From: Capitella teleta
Lineage: Eukaryota > Annelida > Polychaeta > Capitellidae
DNA: 64,000 nucleotides
Assembly (NCBI GenBank): GCA_000328365.1
Contig: KB312171.1
Location: 50,405-114,404 of the forward strand
Direction of reading: 5' to 3'
The position numbers were made by a program, and so were the translations under genes. The notes beneath the pieces are model-generated. The model made no database searches. It was given only the letters and a program-made list of their open reading frames with translations, and was not told where the DNA came from. Shown one piece after another: positions 33,901 to 46,310 of this stretch (its first letter is position 1; each line of letters opens with the position of its first letter).

Positions 33901-34714
33901 GTGAAGCTGGAAGTTATCTCTTGGATGATTAAGAGCCTATACTTTGAATTAAACTTCCCTTCCTGCTATGGCACATACCATTGCAGTGTATGTTGTAGCA
34001 ACAACTGCCATGATCGGGATGCTGACTTGAGTGGGAAATCCGGTGGCTGAACGAAACAATGACAAGCAGCATTCAATCAATCTAGGATACATATTATACA
34101 CAAATGATTAATTACATACCTGCTTCCAGTGCTAGAGAGGGAGCATACATTGCGGGTCCGATGTAAAGCAACTGCACATCGAAATAAAATTGCATGAAAT
34201 TATCCCCAGGACAGTTATGCTGATGCATTGTGGGAATTAACATTGATTACTTACTCCACTGGCAATTCCAAGTAAAGCACCGACGATCCTAACCAATCTT
34301 GATGAATACCTCAACTGCAGATACTGTAATTAAAACGCGACCAATACTTGACGTCAGAAACATTGTTAATGCACTGACCTCATAGACACTTGTCAGCTTT
34401 AAAGGGAAGATCCAAGGTACAAAAAGTCGTTCAGCCAGCAAGATGGCAAGAGTAAAACCTATTAAGCAGCCGAACCATTCTTGGGTGCCATACGAATACA
34501 CTTCAGCTGAATTGCCCAAAATCATGAGTGCTGATTGAAATGAAACCAAGAGGCTGAGCACTGTAGGAAGAACCTTGAGGTTCCTGTCAGCCATGATGAA
34601 CTCTTGGGTGGTTCGTTGCTTGTTGCCACTGAATGCATGGTAGACGCCGATTGCAAGAGATGCGAGCAGGAAGAAGGTGAAGATCAAGTAGTCAGCCCAG
34701 TGCAGAGCAGTCAT
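30979..34714 (-). CDS. Sodium-coupled monocarboxylate transporter-like (SLC5A8/12 family)
   Basis: A plasma-membrane sodium/solute symporter. Relatives carry lactate, pyruvate, short-chain fatty acids and nicotinate. Fourteen exons join in phase to 632 residues: 34379-34714, 34255-34323, 34120-34171, 33979-34046, 33495-33709, 33296-33436, 33035-33170, 32893-32981, 32641-32753, 32514-32584, 31900-31986, 31687-31850, 31281-31387, 30979-31229. The start 'MTALHWADY' was chosen because an acceptor-like 'tgtcttatag' lies just upstream; an in-frame ATG at 34729 is the alternative. Family marks are 'LKVLPTVLSLLVSFQSAL', 'GFPTQVSIPIMAVV', the symporter signature 'GGMRAVIWTDVFQAGIM' (~176-192) and 'FLATLYSGALSSVSSSL'. 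Human SLC5A8 is 610 residues. Two NxT sequons precede the last helix. The tail ends S-A-I, which fits a class I PDZ ligand. Eight of 13 introns are 49-73 nt; one near the 3' end is 51 nt. Confidence 0.9.
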
Positions 34715-34729
34715 GGTTCTATAAGACAT

Positions 34730-35395
34730 GGATAAAGATATGTTTATATATAAGAGAATAATTTACAATAATCGGTGTTGATGTCATATTGATCCGATGA
34801 TAAATTTTTATCACTTTATTAAGAAGTAATGAAACACGGTCGTTACATACGTAGTCATGGGGTTTATATTTGTGAAAAACAGTTTAGAGAAACGAATCAG
34901 AAACTGCATTCTCAACTTGACACACGAGGGTCGTTGGAAAAGTTCTTGGTCTAACATGGAACGCGTGAACACAGTGAGTTGAAATTTGGCTTGAATATAT
35001 TTTCAGATGAAAATGGTGAAAATTGATCATAAACGAATAACTCCGATATTTTTTTCATAGACACATCAAAGCAATAAAAAATTACGTGTTTGTCACATTT
35101 TGATGGAATTATTATAAAATTAATGAGGAAGTCGGATTAAAAAACCGCCTCACCATCCGTCCCTTTATTCACTTTGGGGTTTAGTTCAACCACGAAAATG
35201 AAAACAACAACGTATACGTATACGTATACAGACTGCTTCTCTAGTGTTTATCAAGGAAAGGAAAATAATATTACTACTAGTATATTGTGAGGTTTCATGA
35301 CAATGAAATTTCATGAATGATCGTGATTTTGTAGTTTGGCACATCAAAGGATGACGCCGAGATGGCGGTTTACTATGGGAAACTTTAATTTGGCC

Positions 35396-35437
<42 letters not shown>

Positions 35438-36099
35438 GAAATCGGAGTCGGAAATTAAGAGAATCAGATTATTAATTCCAATTAGCATCCGTCCCCGAAC
35501 TTTAATTCGGATTATTTGGGATGTCGGATTAATAAAACTCGGATTGTTGGGTAATATGAAAATTATTAAAGCATTAAAATATAGAGGGATATCATTCTCC
35601 TCATTTATGCATAAATATATCGATACAGCCAACACTTTGCACTTTGTCACTCGAACATTTTTCTCATAGGCATGCATTTATAGTGATATATAAAATAAAC
35701 TAAATTAGCAGATAGGCAAAATCGTAAGGCATTAACAGGTGCCCTATGCATACATCTTCTCTACATTACATAAAAACTTATGTTGCGAAATGAAAATTTT
35801 AAAGGGCTGACTGGCTTTCTGATCGAATTGCCAAAATGCGCTAGCAATTATTTCTGCATTTTCATGGCACATACCGACAGTGTGAAATCTTCCGTCTTAA
35901 TTAATCTGAATCTCATGGAACATTGAAGCGGTGATATGTTTTAGAGCGGGATACCATACCCGTGAATTGGCTCAGAGATTCAGACAAACAGATATTGTGT
36001 GTACTGCATATTTCTATACCAATATGTTGTATCTGCAAAACTAACATTTGAAGCTTTAAAAAAACTTACAATGAACTAAATGAGTTATAACCACTTTAC
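34730..36099. other. No gene; poly-A tract and short repeated words
   Basis: Poly-A of about 36 bases at 35,399-35,433 and a (TACGTA)-type palindrome at about 35,212-35,230. The words 'catccgtccc' and 'gtcggatta' occur at both ~35,130 and ~35,480-35,540, perhaps an old DNA element. No coding signal. Confidence 0.5.
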
Positions 36100-38460
36100 T
36101 TTATAACCACTTTAACCATTTTTTTTATATACCACTTTAATTTTTAAATATAAACAGAAAAAAACACCATGGATTACCTTGGGCTTATTGACATCAATTA
36201 AATCCAGAGATAAATTGTATAAGAAAATTAAACAAAGCAACCCTTCTACTCCTCAATACACAGTTCTAAAAGTGAATTTATCCAACTATAATACAATTCT
36301 TAAAAAACTCATTCGTGCTGCAAAAGCTGCTTATTATCATTCTAAATTTGATCAATGTAAAAATGACATAAAACGAACATGGCAGTCAATAAATGAGGTA
36401 CTTGTGCGAGGAAATTCTACCGATGAACAAGATCTTCCTTCGCAAATTAACCTAGATGGTACTACTTTTACAAATAATAAATCTATAGCAAATGCACTGA
36501 ACAAACATTTCTCCATTATAAGACTTAAAATATCGAATTCTTTTCAGAACTCAAATGCACAGCAAATTAATTATAATGACTACCTTACTCAAAACATTGA
36601 GACCCAGTTTTCCTTCCATCCAGTAACTACCCTTGAAGTAGAAGCTGCAATTAATGACCTAAAAAGCAAACCAACAACCTCTGGCGATGGTGTTTCATCT
36701 TCGCTGATTAAGGCAATCAAGCCAGTAATAATTCAACCACTGACAATTCTCTTTAATCAGTCGGTTTCAACTTGCAAATTTCCAGATTCTTTGAAAGTTG
36801 CCCGAGTTAAAGCACTATTCAAGAAAGGTGATAAATCTGACCCTAATAATTATAGACCCATATCTATACTGCCATCGATCTCAAAGATTTTTGAAAAACT
36901 CCAACTTAAACAACTGTATAAATATTTCACTGATAATTCTCTTCTATTCAATCACCAGTATGGTTTCAGAAAAGGGCATTCTACTGAACACGCCGTACCG
37001 GAACTGGTCGACAGAGTGGTAAATGACATGGATAAGGGTACAAATCCTTTCAGTATTTTTATTGATTTGACGAAAGCGTTTGACTGCCTTGATCACCAAA
37101 TACTACTTGATAAACTCAAATATTATGGCTTAAATGAAAGTGCCATCAGCCTCCTTAAGAATTACTTAAATAACCGAAAGCAATATATTGCATACAACTG
37201 TAATCAAGCCAACTCAGATTTTGCTGATCTCAATATAGGAGTCTCCTAAGGATCAATTTTGGGTCCCTTCTTGTTTCTGGTATTCATGAACGATTTCAAT
37301 TGTAGTTCTAACACATTTCAAATGATTAATTATGCTGATGATACAACTCTATTATCTACAATGAATGTTTTCTCTAACCATCCATCGCAATCAATCAAAT
37401 TTGAGTTATCAAAAGTTAGCACATGGCTTAATGCAAATAAAATGAAAATCAATGTCAGTAAAACAAAAGCACTATTTTACTTTCCCCCCTCAGAAGTCTG
37501 TCCAGCCACGTAAGCTCATATTAAATAATGAAGAGATAGAAATAGTAGACCACTTTAGTTACTTAGGTATTATAATTGATCAAAACTTATCTTGGAAACC
37601 CCACATCTCTGCAACATCAAGAAAGATTTCTAAAGTAATCGGAGTTTTGTATAGACTCAAGAAATTCTTGCCTTATTCTATTTTAAAAACTATTTATACT
37701 GCACTGATCAGTTGCCATCTAAATTATGGTATTCTGTTATGGGGAAGGAAAGCTGAGCCATTATTCAAACTACAGAAAAAAGCTATGAGAGTAATCACAA
37801 ATTCGGCCCCTTTTTCACATACATTGATTTAAAAATACTCAAAATGAAAGATATTCATCAATTGCAGCAGCTTAAATTTACACATAAATTATTTAATTTG
37901 CAACTTCCAACCTATTTTCTGAATAAATTTATCACTTTAAATGGAGACCATCACTCTTATAACACCCGAAGAAGTAATAGACTTTCCACTCCTCGTTTCT
38001 TGCATGAGTATTACAGACAACTGTTAAGATATAAATTAATCGACACTGTTAACACCCAACCACCTTGTATTTTTGATAAATTTTTTTCACATTCTTTGAA
38101 TGGCTTCTCAAATTATGCAAAAAATTATCTGATATCACATTACTCAAGAGTCTGTTTAAATCACAATTGTTATATTTGTACCAAACCTTAATACACTCAA
38201 ATCTGTAAATATTTACTTGTTTCTTTTTTTTACCTCTTTTAATTGCATGTATTTATATCCTTTTTCTTTTTTCTTTTCTTGTTACATGTGTTCAAATTTA
38301 ATTCAACTTTATTCTAAATTTTTCTTGCAGCATTTTTTCCCTTTGGTGGCCAGTGAATTAAGCGGCATTCTCGAATTGCCTTTCACTGGTCTCCAAGGCT
38401 TTTGTCTCAATTGTATTTATATATCTAGTTAATTATTGTGCCAAAAAAATCAAAAAAATC
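36100..38460 (+). mobile_element. CR1/L2-like LINE, 5'-truncated, reverse transcriptase nearly complete
   Basis: The main frame 36179-37249 codes the upstream linker and RT palm: 'LIRAAKAAYYHSKF', 'ALFKKGDKSDPNNYRPISI', 'QYGFRKGHSTEHAV' and 'FIDLTKAFDCLDHQILLDKL'. It ends at a stop where 'GVSQGSILGP' is expected. The catalytic 'INYADDTTLL' follows at ~37,327. A frameshift at a C run (~37,487) moves into the next frame ('FSYLGIIIDQNLSWKPHIS'), and another stop lies at ~37,830 before the C-terminal part (37844-38191). Only about three breaks, so a fairly recent copy. The endonuclease region is missing. The tail has 'aatcaaaaaaatc' followed by a (TC)n tract. Confidence 0.9.
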
Positions 38461-38469
38461 ATTATCTCT

Positions 38470-38867
38470 CTCTCTCTTACGGTATCTATGCATTGAAAAG
38501 GTAGAATTACTAATGACTAAGAAGGAAAAAAATGGTTTCAAAAAGGGGTGAAAATCAAAAGAGCCTCTCACCTGTTAGAGGTAACAGCCTATTGTATTTA
38601 ACTATGGCAAAACGATCTTATCCACTACTGAATCTATCGCAGTTATGTCCGCATCACATTGTGAAATAGGGATTTTATGGGGCCCTATCTGCGTCTACCA
38701 GTGATAAGTCAGATAATAACCTGATAACCTGTAAGGGGATAACCTCATATTTCCGCTCAATTGTTTAAACTATGATAAGATACAACAGTTCATTTGTTAT
38801 GTATGCAAATTATGCAGACAGTCCATTTGCCGCAAGGCGAAATGCACCAAAAAAGGTTGCTATGGTA
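38470..38867. other. No gene seen
   Basis: Non-coding sequence between the LINE and an interspersed repeat. Confidence 0.5.
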
Positions 38868-39015
38868 ATGGATTGTGCTTCGTCGCCTCGAGTCTGGAAA
38901 TGATGATAATTCAGTAATATATTGAGTTATAGAGTTAATAACTGATCATAAGACATTTGAATTGAGTGATTTTCACTTAATTCAACAATAAAAACAGGTA
39001 CAAAACCAAATAATT
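38868..39015 (+). repeat. Interspersed repeat (uninterrupted copy)
   Basis: Counterpart of 9,060-9,470 in the opposite orientation: 'ggttgctatggtaatgga' runs straight into 'gcttcgtcgcctcgag'. This is the empty-site form of the repeat that carries a SINE at 9.2 kb. Confidence 0.65.
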
Positions 39016-39033
39016 GAGTATTATGCCAATATA

Positions 39034-39196
39034 CAGTGTGGGCCAAAAGTAGTCTATCCCATGTACAAGATCTCAATGCTTTTCAATGGTGCTTCGCATT
39101 TCTGAGAAAATGCTACAAAACAGATCAAAACATTTTAGAAAAATTTTGAGTTTTGTTTTTAACATGGAGTAGATGAACTACGTTTGGCCCATTCTG
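39034..39196. mobile_element. Mariner-like MITE, 163 bp
   Basis: Inverted ends CAGTGTGGGCCAAAAGTAGT and, reversed, CAGAATGGGCCAAACGTAGT (three mismatches), with TA on both sides (39032-39033, 39197-39198). No coding capacity. Confidence 0.85.
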
Positions 39197-39199
39197 TAT

Positions 39200-41670
39200 A
39201 TATGTGCCAATGTGTGATCAATTATTCGAGTCAAGTTACCTCATTCTTAAGTATACTTTACATAGCGCTAAAATCATTATGTTTATGCGTTACGATTTCC
39301 ATTCGATCAACTGTACGTTACAAGTATTACAGTTGTAATTGAGCAAAATCACTGATTTGTTCAACATAAAATGGAATTGTGATTTGTGAGTGCATCGATA
39401 GAACTTGTTTGTATCCTTGGCCTGGGGCCATTAGCCAATTGTGACTATAAACAAATTTGTGTACTTCATGACTTCCAAACCAGGTGGCAGCAGGTTATGG
39501 TGCCTCACCAGATCCCATTATAAATATTCATGCTATGCTATCATGATACTATTATTCGTCTTCGGTAGATTGAATCAACTTGCTGACCATCCATCGCCTT
39601 GGCTCCATTGACTGTGCAATCAGGCATGACGTCTTGGCTCCTAATGCAACAGAGAAAAATGCAATTGTGGGTGTGTTGATATGGCAGCTGACTCATTTGC
39701 CGAACAGCTTATCAGTTATGGCGTCCACAATCTAGTCGAATTCCATCGCGGACCTTGATTTCTCTGATAACTCGTCAGTTAAATCAGTCATTCCCGTTAG
39801 GCCCTCTAACATTCAGGAATTCGACATTTGCAATATTTTCAAATAAATCACTTGCAAATTTATTCAATAATATTTTACCTTTGAAGTTCTCTGGAAGTTC
39901 TATGTTTAGCTTCCTGGTCTATGGGTCATTGATTGGAACAAATGCGGAGGCTGCCCAGAGAAAACCAGGGGGAATGCATGCTTGCATTTTTATTTTATTT
40001 TTTTTTTCTCCCCTTAAAATGTACTTATACAGTATAATTACCTGCATCAAATAGGTATTAGGACATTGTCATATATTCGTGCAAGCGATATTTGATAATG
40101 TCTGAAAATATAATAGCATAATAATATAATAATATGATTAATATTCCGTAGCAACTAGCACATTAGTTCCAAGCGATTCGAAGTTCCTCTTCGCGGCATT
40201 TCGCGCACAACGAAAAATGAAGGGACGTTTTTGGTTAATTTGTAATTTTAAAACCGCAAATTTCTGGCAAGACACGATGTTGATAAAATTTTCGTTAACT
40301 ACTTCAAAGGGGAAATATGCATGGAAAATATTGTTTCGCACAAAGCGCGACAGATTCTGTGTCTAACAGAAGTTAAAATAGGAAACGTAAGAATTGTAGT
40401 CACAAGGAGGGTAAAAGGAAGGTAATATGTTTTATTTTGTGCTTTGAAACCGTTATGTATTTTAAGCACTTGAATATAATAAAATTTATTTATTTATTTA
40501 AAAGTATCACGTAAAATCAACGCTGCGAACATCTAAGCAATGAGACACAGACTTCGTGACACAAACTCAATTCAAAGCAAGGCTTAAAGCTAGGAAGAAT
40601 CACAGACAACAAAGAATGACTAGATATGTGCTCAACACAAAATTAACGATGGCATAAGGCAGAATGACTGTAGATTGAACGAGCAGAAAGTAAAGTTGTG
40701 ACCAGCACAAATGTAGAAATTCGTAAACAGCGATAAAAACTTTTTTTTTTTTTTTTTTTGGGGGGGGGGATTTTTTTAGGGTTGACTTCATCGAACAGTT
40801 GTTTCATAGAGGTAACATTGAAAACCGTCTACGAGAAACAGTATTTCAAAATTTATGCGTTCTGTAGAAATATGTTTTGTTGTTTTTTTGGGCTCTGACA
40901 GGAAGGGGGACTCAGAAGGCAAACAAGTGTAAGTTACAACAATGTCATTCTTTATTATAGTTTTGCTCACAATAGTATTTCTATAGCTGAACCACCTTCG
41001 CATCATCTCTTATTCAGCCGACATCAACCAACAAGGTGCTTCTATAATACTGCTTTTCACTTTTTTTTTCCTCTTGCAGATTTTGCCTTGTCTTGACCTT
41101 GTGCCTGAACTTTGATCTTTGCTATCAACAAAAGATTTGCAAGAGCGTGTATATTGCACTGACCACGTAATTCGGTATTCACTTGCAAATGGCAATTTAA
41201 GGAGTGACCATGTACTCTTCTCATAATTATTATGTATTTATAATTGGGCAAATATCTCTCCGCATTTGCTGCATAATTGTTAGCGTTTGTTCATCAAAAT
41301 TATGTCATTACACTATTATCTTCTCTTCATATAATTGTATTCCCGTTGATCAAAGTAGCGTGAAGTTGCCATTCTGTCATTAACTCAAACTCTTGACCGC
41401 AATGATGGTTGCTCCTCGTAGACGATGCTTCACTCCCACAACGCTAATAACAACATTATCATCATTTTAAGCATACAGTCATCTGAATAAATCACTGAGA
41501 CTGATAATATTGGATTGCAATTTCTATCGATCTAAGGACACCCCACATCAATATACCAGACAAGAGAAAGTGTCACCTGCAAACCTTTGCGAGATTCGTC
41601 TGGTTGCATCGCGAATGTCGCATTGCTTAACACGTAAAACAAGCCAAGATGCAAGTTTGAAGTTTAGATA
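39200..41670. other. No gene seen
   Basis: AT-rich with short poly-T and poly-G runs (~40,740-40,770). No conserved frame and no defined repeat. Confidence 0.5.
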
Positions 41671-41671
41671 A

Positions 41672-41677
41672 TTTATT
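41672..41677 (-). terminator. PolyA signal overlapping the amylase stop codon
   Basis: On the coding strand the end reads GTA TGA ATAAA: AATAAA begins at the A of the stop codon. This predicts a very short 3' UTR. Confidence 0.6.
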
Positions 41678-43351
41678 CATACATGAATAGCAACCACGGG
41701 GTCACTGTCATTGGGCACAGTGATGTGAGCGTTGCCTCCTGAAACGGTCACCGAGCCGCAAGAATTGCAAGGAGGTGTTGGACCATCACAAGAGATGACG
41801 TCACAGTACTCCCCATCAGGCATTCCCGTCTCAAAGTCAGCAGACACCTCGTGACCTTCGTTGTTGATAACAATGAATGCTCTTCCTTCCCGTCCGAAAG
41901 CGATGGCGTTGTCGCTGATCGTGCGCCAATGGCTCATTCCAGTGCCGAGAGCGGCGTTGTGGAATCCGACCATGTTCTCAATTTGACGCCATCGGTGCTC
42001 GCAGACCCATTCTCCGTTGAAGCACTCCACGTCGTACGTGTTTCCGTTTCCGTCGCTAGGGGGACCGGCTTCTGTGTTATCGAAGGCGAAGCTGCTCATG
42101 ACCCGGGGTTGTCCGTACGGCCAAGCCAACTCAAATGCTGTGGCCATTTTGTAGAGGCGGTCATCCTTGTAGGTCAACACACTGTCTCCTCCTGGGCCAT
42201 GGCCGCGCTGGTTGTCATGGTTATCGATGAAGACCACAGCATCCATACCATCCATGAATCCCCACCCCTCGCCATAATTCTCCAAGTAGCTGAGCTGCTG
42301 TCCGTCCCAACCGCGGAAGATATTTCCAATGTTGGCGCTGTACCTGAACTCTGTGACCCTTCCAATGTGTGTATAGTGCTCGGGTCTGATTGGCTCATCT
42401 CCTCCTACGTAGATGACCTCCTGGAAGACATAGGGTCTGCTACCCGCAGGGAACCACCTGGTTGGCAGATCGTGCATGTTTGTGTAAAAGTGTTCGAGGT
42501 CTTCAGGCAGAGTGTGCTTGCAAGCGTCGACACGGAAGCCAGCGACACCAATGTCAACCATACTGTTGAGGAAGCCAACAACCTTTTCCCGCACATAGTC
42601 GGCACCTGTACGCAGATCACGGAGCCCAACAAGACGGCAGAATCTCACTTGCTGAGCATCACCGTAGTTCTAGGATTTCATAAAAGAACAGGTAACATCA
42701 AATTGGACATGGTTGGTATCCACCTCAATATCGCCGCTTGAAGTTGTGCACTCATCCGGCTGTTGTTTGTGGAAGTCATTTGCCGAAAACGGAACGCCCG
42801 GGTAGTCCTCAGTGGCCCCGTCGTAGAAGCTTCCGGAAGAACCGTATCCACTCTGTCCGCCCGTCATGTGCTGAATCACTGCGTCAACGTAGATGCTGTG
42901 AGAGAGTTACAAGAAGAGAATTGCGTGGAATTATTGGTGAGATATCACTCACTAAACACCGACATCGTTGCAGGTTTCCACCATGTTGACGAACTCCTGG
43001 TGGGAGCCACTTCTGCTGTCGAGTGCATAGGAGACAGGTTGGTACCTCTGCCACCATGGGTACGGGGGTTCGCCGCCACTTGGGTCCGGCAGCACCGCGT
43101 GCTCTTGTGGGGGAGATACCTGGATTGACAATCCAATCATATCGCATACGTGTTGCTGATGACTTTACCTGCACGGCGCAGTAGCCTAGTTGAGCGAGTG
43201 CGGAACATTCACTGGCGACGTCTGCCCACTTCCACTCGAACAGATGCACCACGACGTCGGTTTGCCCACTGCAGATAGGCTGCCCGTTGTACGCATGCGC
43301 AGAGCACACTAGTGCCGCCGCGCAGACGAGTGTTGTGAGAGGAATCCTCAT
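41677..43351 (-). CDS. Alpha-amylase (GH13, animal chloride-dependent type)
   Basis: A secreted enzyme hydrolysing alpha-1,4 bonds of starch and glycogen. Four exons join in phase to 504 residues: 43169-43351, 42953-43119, 42724-42895, 41677-42669; animal amylases are about 500-510. Residues 1-20 are a signal peptide (hydrophobic '[13 protein letters not shown]'). Catalytic residues appear in 'GFRVDACKH' (D222 nucleophile), 'VFQEVIY' (E258 acid/base) and '[11 protein letters not shown]' (D326). R220, N324 and R363 ('QPRVMSS') occupy the chloride-site positions of pancreatic amylase. The C-terminal beta domain with paired cysteines ('CDVISC..CNSCGS') is present. Introns are 49, 57 and 54 nt. 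No break is visible, so it should be functional. Confidence 0.95.
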
Positions 43352-46310
43352 GTCGACTTTTGAGTTTTTATCAGAAACAAGCGTTTATAAACGCAGCCAC
43401 ACATGCGATTTCTCATGCTTATCTCTCAGCATTGTTCGAACAATTAAAATGAACACAAATGTCACATTTTCCGCTGAGGTTCAAGGGCATTCACCTTAAT
43501 TTGCGTTCCTTTGCATTGCACTCAGTGTTACAATGAGATATTGTGACCTATTTATTATGTGTTGCATTTTAGAGAATCGACACGTGTTACTTAAAACTTC
43601 TGGGAAATCATTATTCTCCTACATTTAGTTTTGAGTCACACTAATTAACTCTGAGTCGAGATTGATAAGGTATTCATTCTATTCCGTTGTACGTGGTGCG
43701 AATTTGCAATAATGATGTATTTCGACTCTGACTATTGTCGATTGTTTATCCGTTTAAACCATGAGTACTATGTATGTGCACAAAAGGTTTAAAATAGATA
43801 TATAAAAATGATATAGATAGGTATAGTTTTATTCATGAGTGAAGCACATTAGAGAGAAAATCCTTTAGTCCAAGCTCTGCGACCAGAGCCTTTAAAAATA
43901 CAAGTGCGCCATGAAAACCTAAGAACATTTTACGGTAGTAATTGTGTGGGTTTTGTTCTCTTTTTGTTCTCTTTTTTTTTTTTTTTTTTTTTTTTTGCCT
44001 GCAAACGATTTCAGAGTTGCAATTTGTTTCGTGATTCTTGAGAGTAAATTCCACAGATTGACCCCTGCAAGATAAGTCTTATGTGGGTGAGTATCGTCTT
44101 GTGGTACGAGTTGGCATTGGACTCGTTTATATGTATATTTTTTTACATATGCGTTATCGAATGTGGTGTTGGAAAAACTAAAGAGGTGCTTTTTCCTTAG
44201 CTTGCATCCAAGTATACGTGTGTTGAAGCGAAGTATTAGTCGAGCATTGTAGGAAATTTCACACACTGTCTGTTTCTTTTGCAGAACTTCAGAAGAATGA
44301 TCGAATGGCATTAATGCATGAGTAATGTGCTAACGAGCGTTGAGGACATTCCCCGACTGACGTAGCTCCCATGAGACATGAGAATTATTTTTGGATGAAA
44401 TTGTCACAGATCAAAAGTTCTACCCTTCGGAATTGGAATAAACAAAAATTGATTCCAGAGATGGATGCCAGCTGACTACACGTGAACTCCAGGAAGTGGA
44501 ATTTGCACATATTACAGTTTGATTGCTTATAATATATTATGTAATATTCTAGTGGTGCAAATCTTCTAGGCCGCGCTCAACACAAAAACTGACACAATTG
44601 ACTTTGTCACCTGAGATTTGCATCCGGCTTTTACTCTGCTTTTCTGCTCGGAGCAAGTCAATCGCGCTAATGTGAGGTGACATAATCAACCAATTGTGTA
44701 ACCATTAATCTCGTGGATGCAGCCATTGCAGAGGGAATACCGGAAGTTCGTTCAGCTGTGTAACTCATGTCATTTTCCTGTTTGCATCTAACTACTTTGA
44801 CAGAGAAACCTAAGAAGATATAAATACAGATGACGCCCAATTTATCTTTTATAAAAGGAATGTTCTTACGAAACTGAATGATTGGCGTGTTCCCTTTAAT
44901 CACTGAGAACTGCTCGCTCATTCACGATCGCTCTGACTCCCTCAACTGCCAGTTACAACTCACTTCTTCCTTTCGTCCAAGAACATAATAAGTATTATTA
45001 ATTTTACGAGAATTATCAGTATTTTCAGGCCATTGCTCTCATATCAAAACCTGTAATATAAAATACACATACCTTTGCATAATTCTCGGGTGCGTATTCC
45101 CTAACTAGACCCTCACTTCCTCTTCGATGTCTCCTCTTATTTTCCAAATTCCTGAGTTATTGGTGAATCACCTGGACACCCGAAGATCAGATATTCGTCA
45201 CACTATAGCTATTATCTTGGAAGAATTGCTTTCACAGACATTCTGCTCTTTGAAACATGCTGTTCTGACGATCCTTCCGTCTTGAAATCTTGAAGCACTT
45301 CTCAATTCAAAATTAATGCTTGGGCAGTGTTCACCTTCCGGGTTCATTATGGTACAAATAAAAACAGATCATTCTCCCTATTGTGCAATCCGACTGTCAT
45401 GCCCAATCATGGTGCACACTGGCGGTCAAATAATACCTGAGATTTAAGAAAATTTAACAAAGTGATTATACTCTTGAATATTTCATAGTAGCAAGATTAT
45501 TCCAATAATTATGTATGTTGTTATGCTCTATGCTCAATGCTGCACATTGTGGACTAAAATTGAACGATGAACGAGAAAGAATTTAAATTTGGTTTCCTGG
45601 ATTTGTGTTTCATTGTGATGTGCTAGTGCTTTAAACATGCACGTCATACTTGCATCATAGAACAACCTGAAGGGTCTGCGCATGCGCTGTGTCTTGAGGA
45701 CACTGAACATTTGACCAAATGTATCCAGTGACTTTTCCGAATAATTATGCAAATACGATAGATTAGAGAATACATATAAACTAAGGCAAAAGTGCTATAT
45801 GTTAATAGTTTTCGCACAGCATCACAATTTATTATCGAGTTATAGGCACACAATGCACAAATGAATGGCACTAATAATATTATAATGCATAACTACGATT
45901 CTTTATTTCTCTAAGCATTGTTTTCTTTAAACTTTGCAAGAATTCACAAATTTGATAAAATAGTACAAATACTAACACGAGTAATGAAAATTTAGCAAAT
46001 ATTGTAACCTGAGCATTGGGATATTTGACCAAATAAGGAGGCTATAGATATCAAGGGACGATGTTTCAGCTGCGAAAATGGACTTATTGGGAAAATGGAC
46101 TTATTGGTCATATTCATATTTCAGATGCTTCCTCATGAATGCTCTACACGTTGAGCTCTCGGAAAATCCAAAAACCGTGTTGTGTTATTGCATCAGAGGC
46201 AACGAAAACCACCCTAATGTACAACGGAAAGAGCATCCATACTTCCGGTCAGGGTTATATAAAATCACGAGAGGATTCTTTGTTGGCTCTTACTTTTCCC
46301 ATAAAACCCC
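43352..46310. other. No gene recognised
   Basis: It holds the amylase promoter side. A poly-T tract lies at ~43,970-43,996. Just beyond it, on the minus strand at 43,990-44,310, a frame with 'YLAGVNLWNLLSR' vaguely recalls the C-terminal end of LINE proteins. The rest is AT-rich, non-coding sequence. Confidence 0.4.

Noticed and set aside
35186-35677. 163-codon minus-strand frame with a phenylalanine run
   Set aside because: Driven by a poly-A/T tract; no family resemblance.
41851-42741. Long plus-strand open frame of 296 codons
   Set aside because: Antisense shadow of the last amylase exon; no resemblance to any protein.
43919-44311. LINE 3' end on the minus strand
   Set aside because: Only a short 'GVNLWN'-like motif supports it; not enough to call an element.
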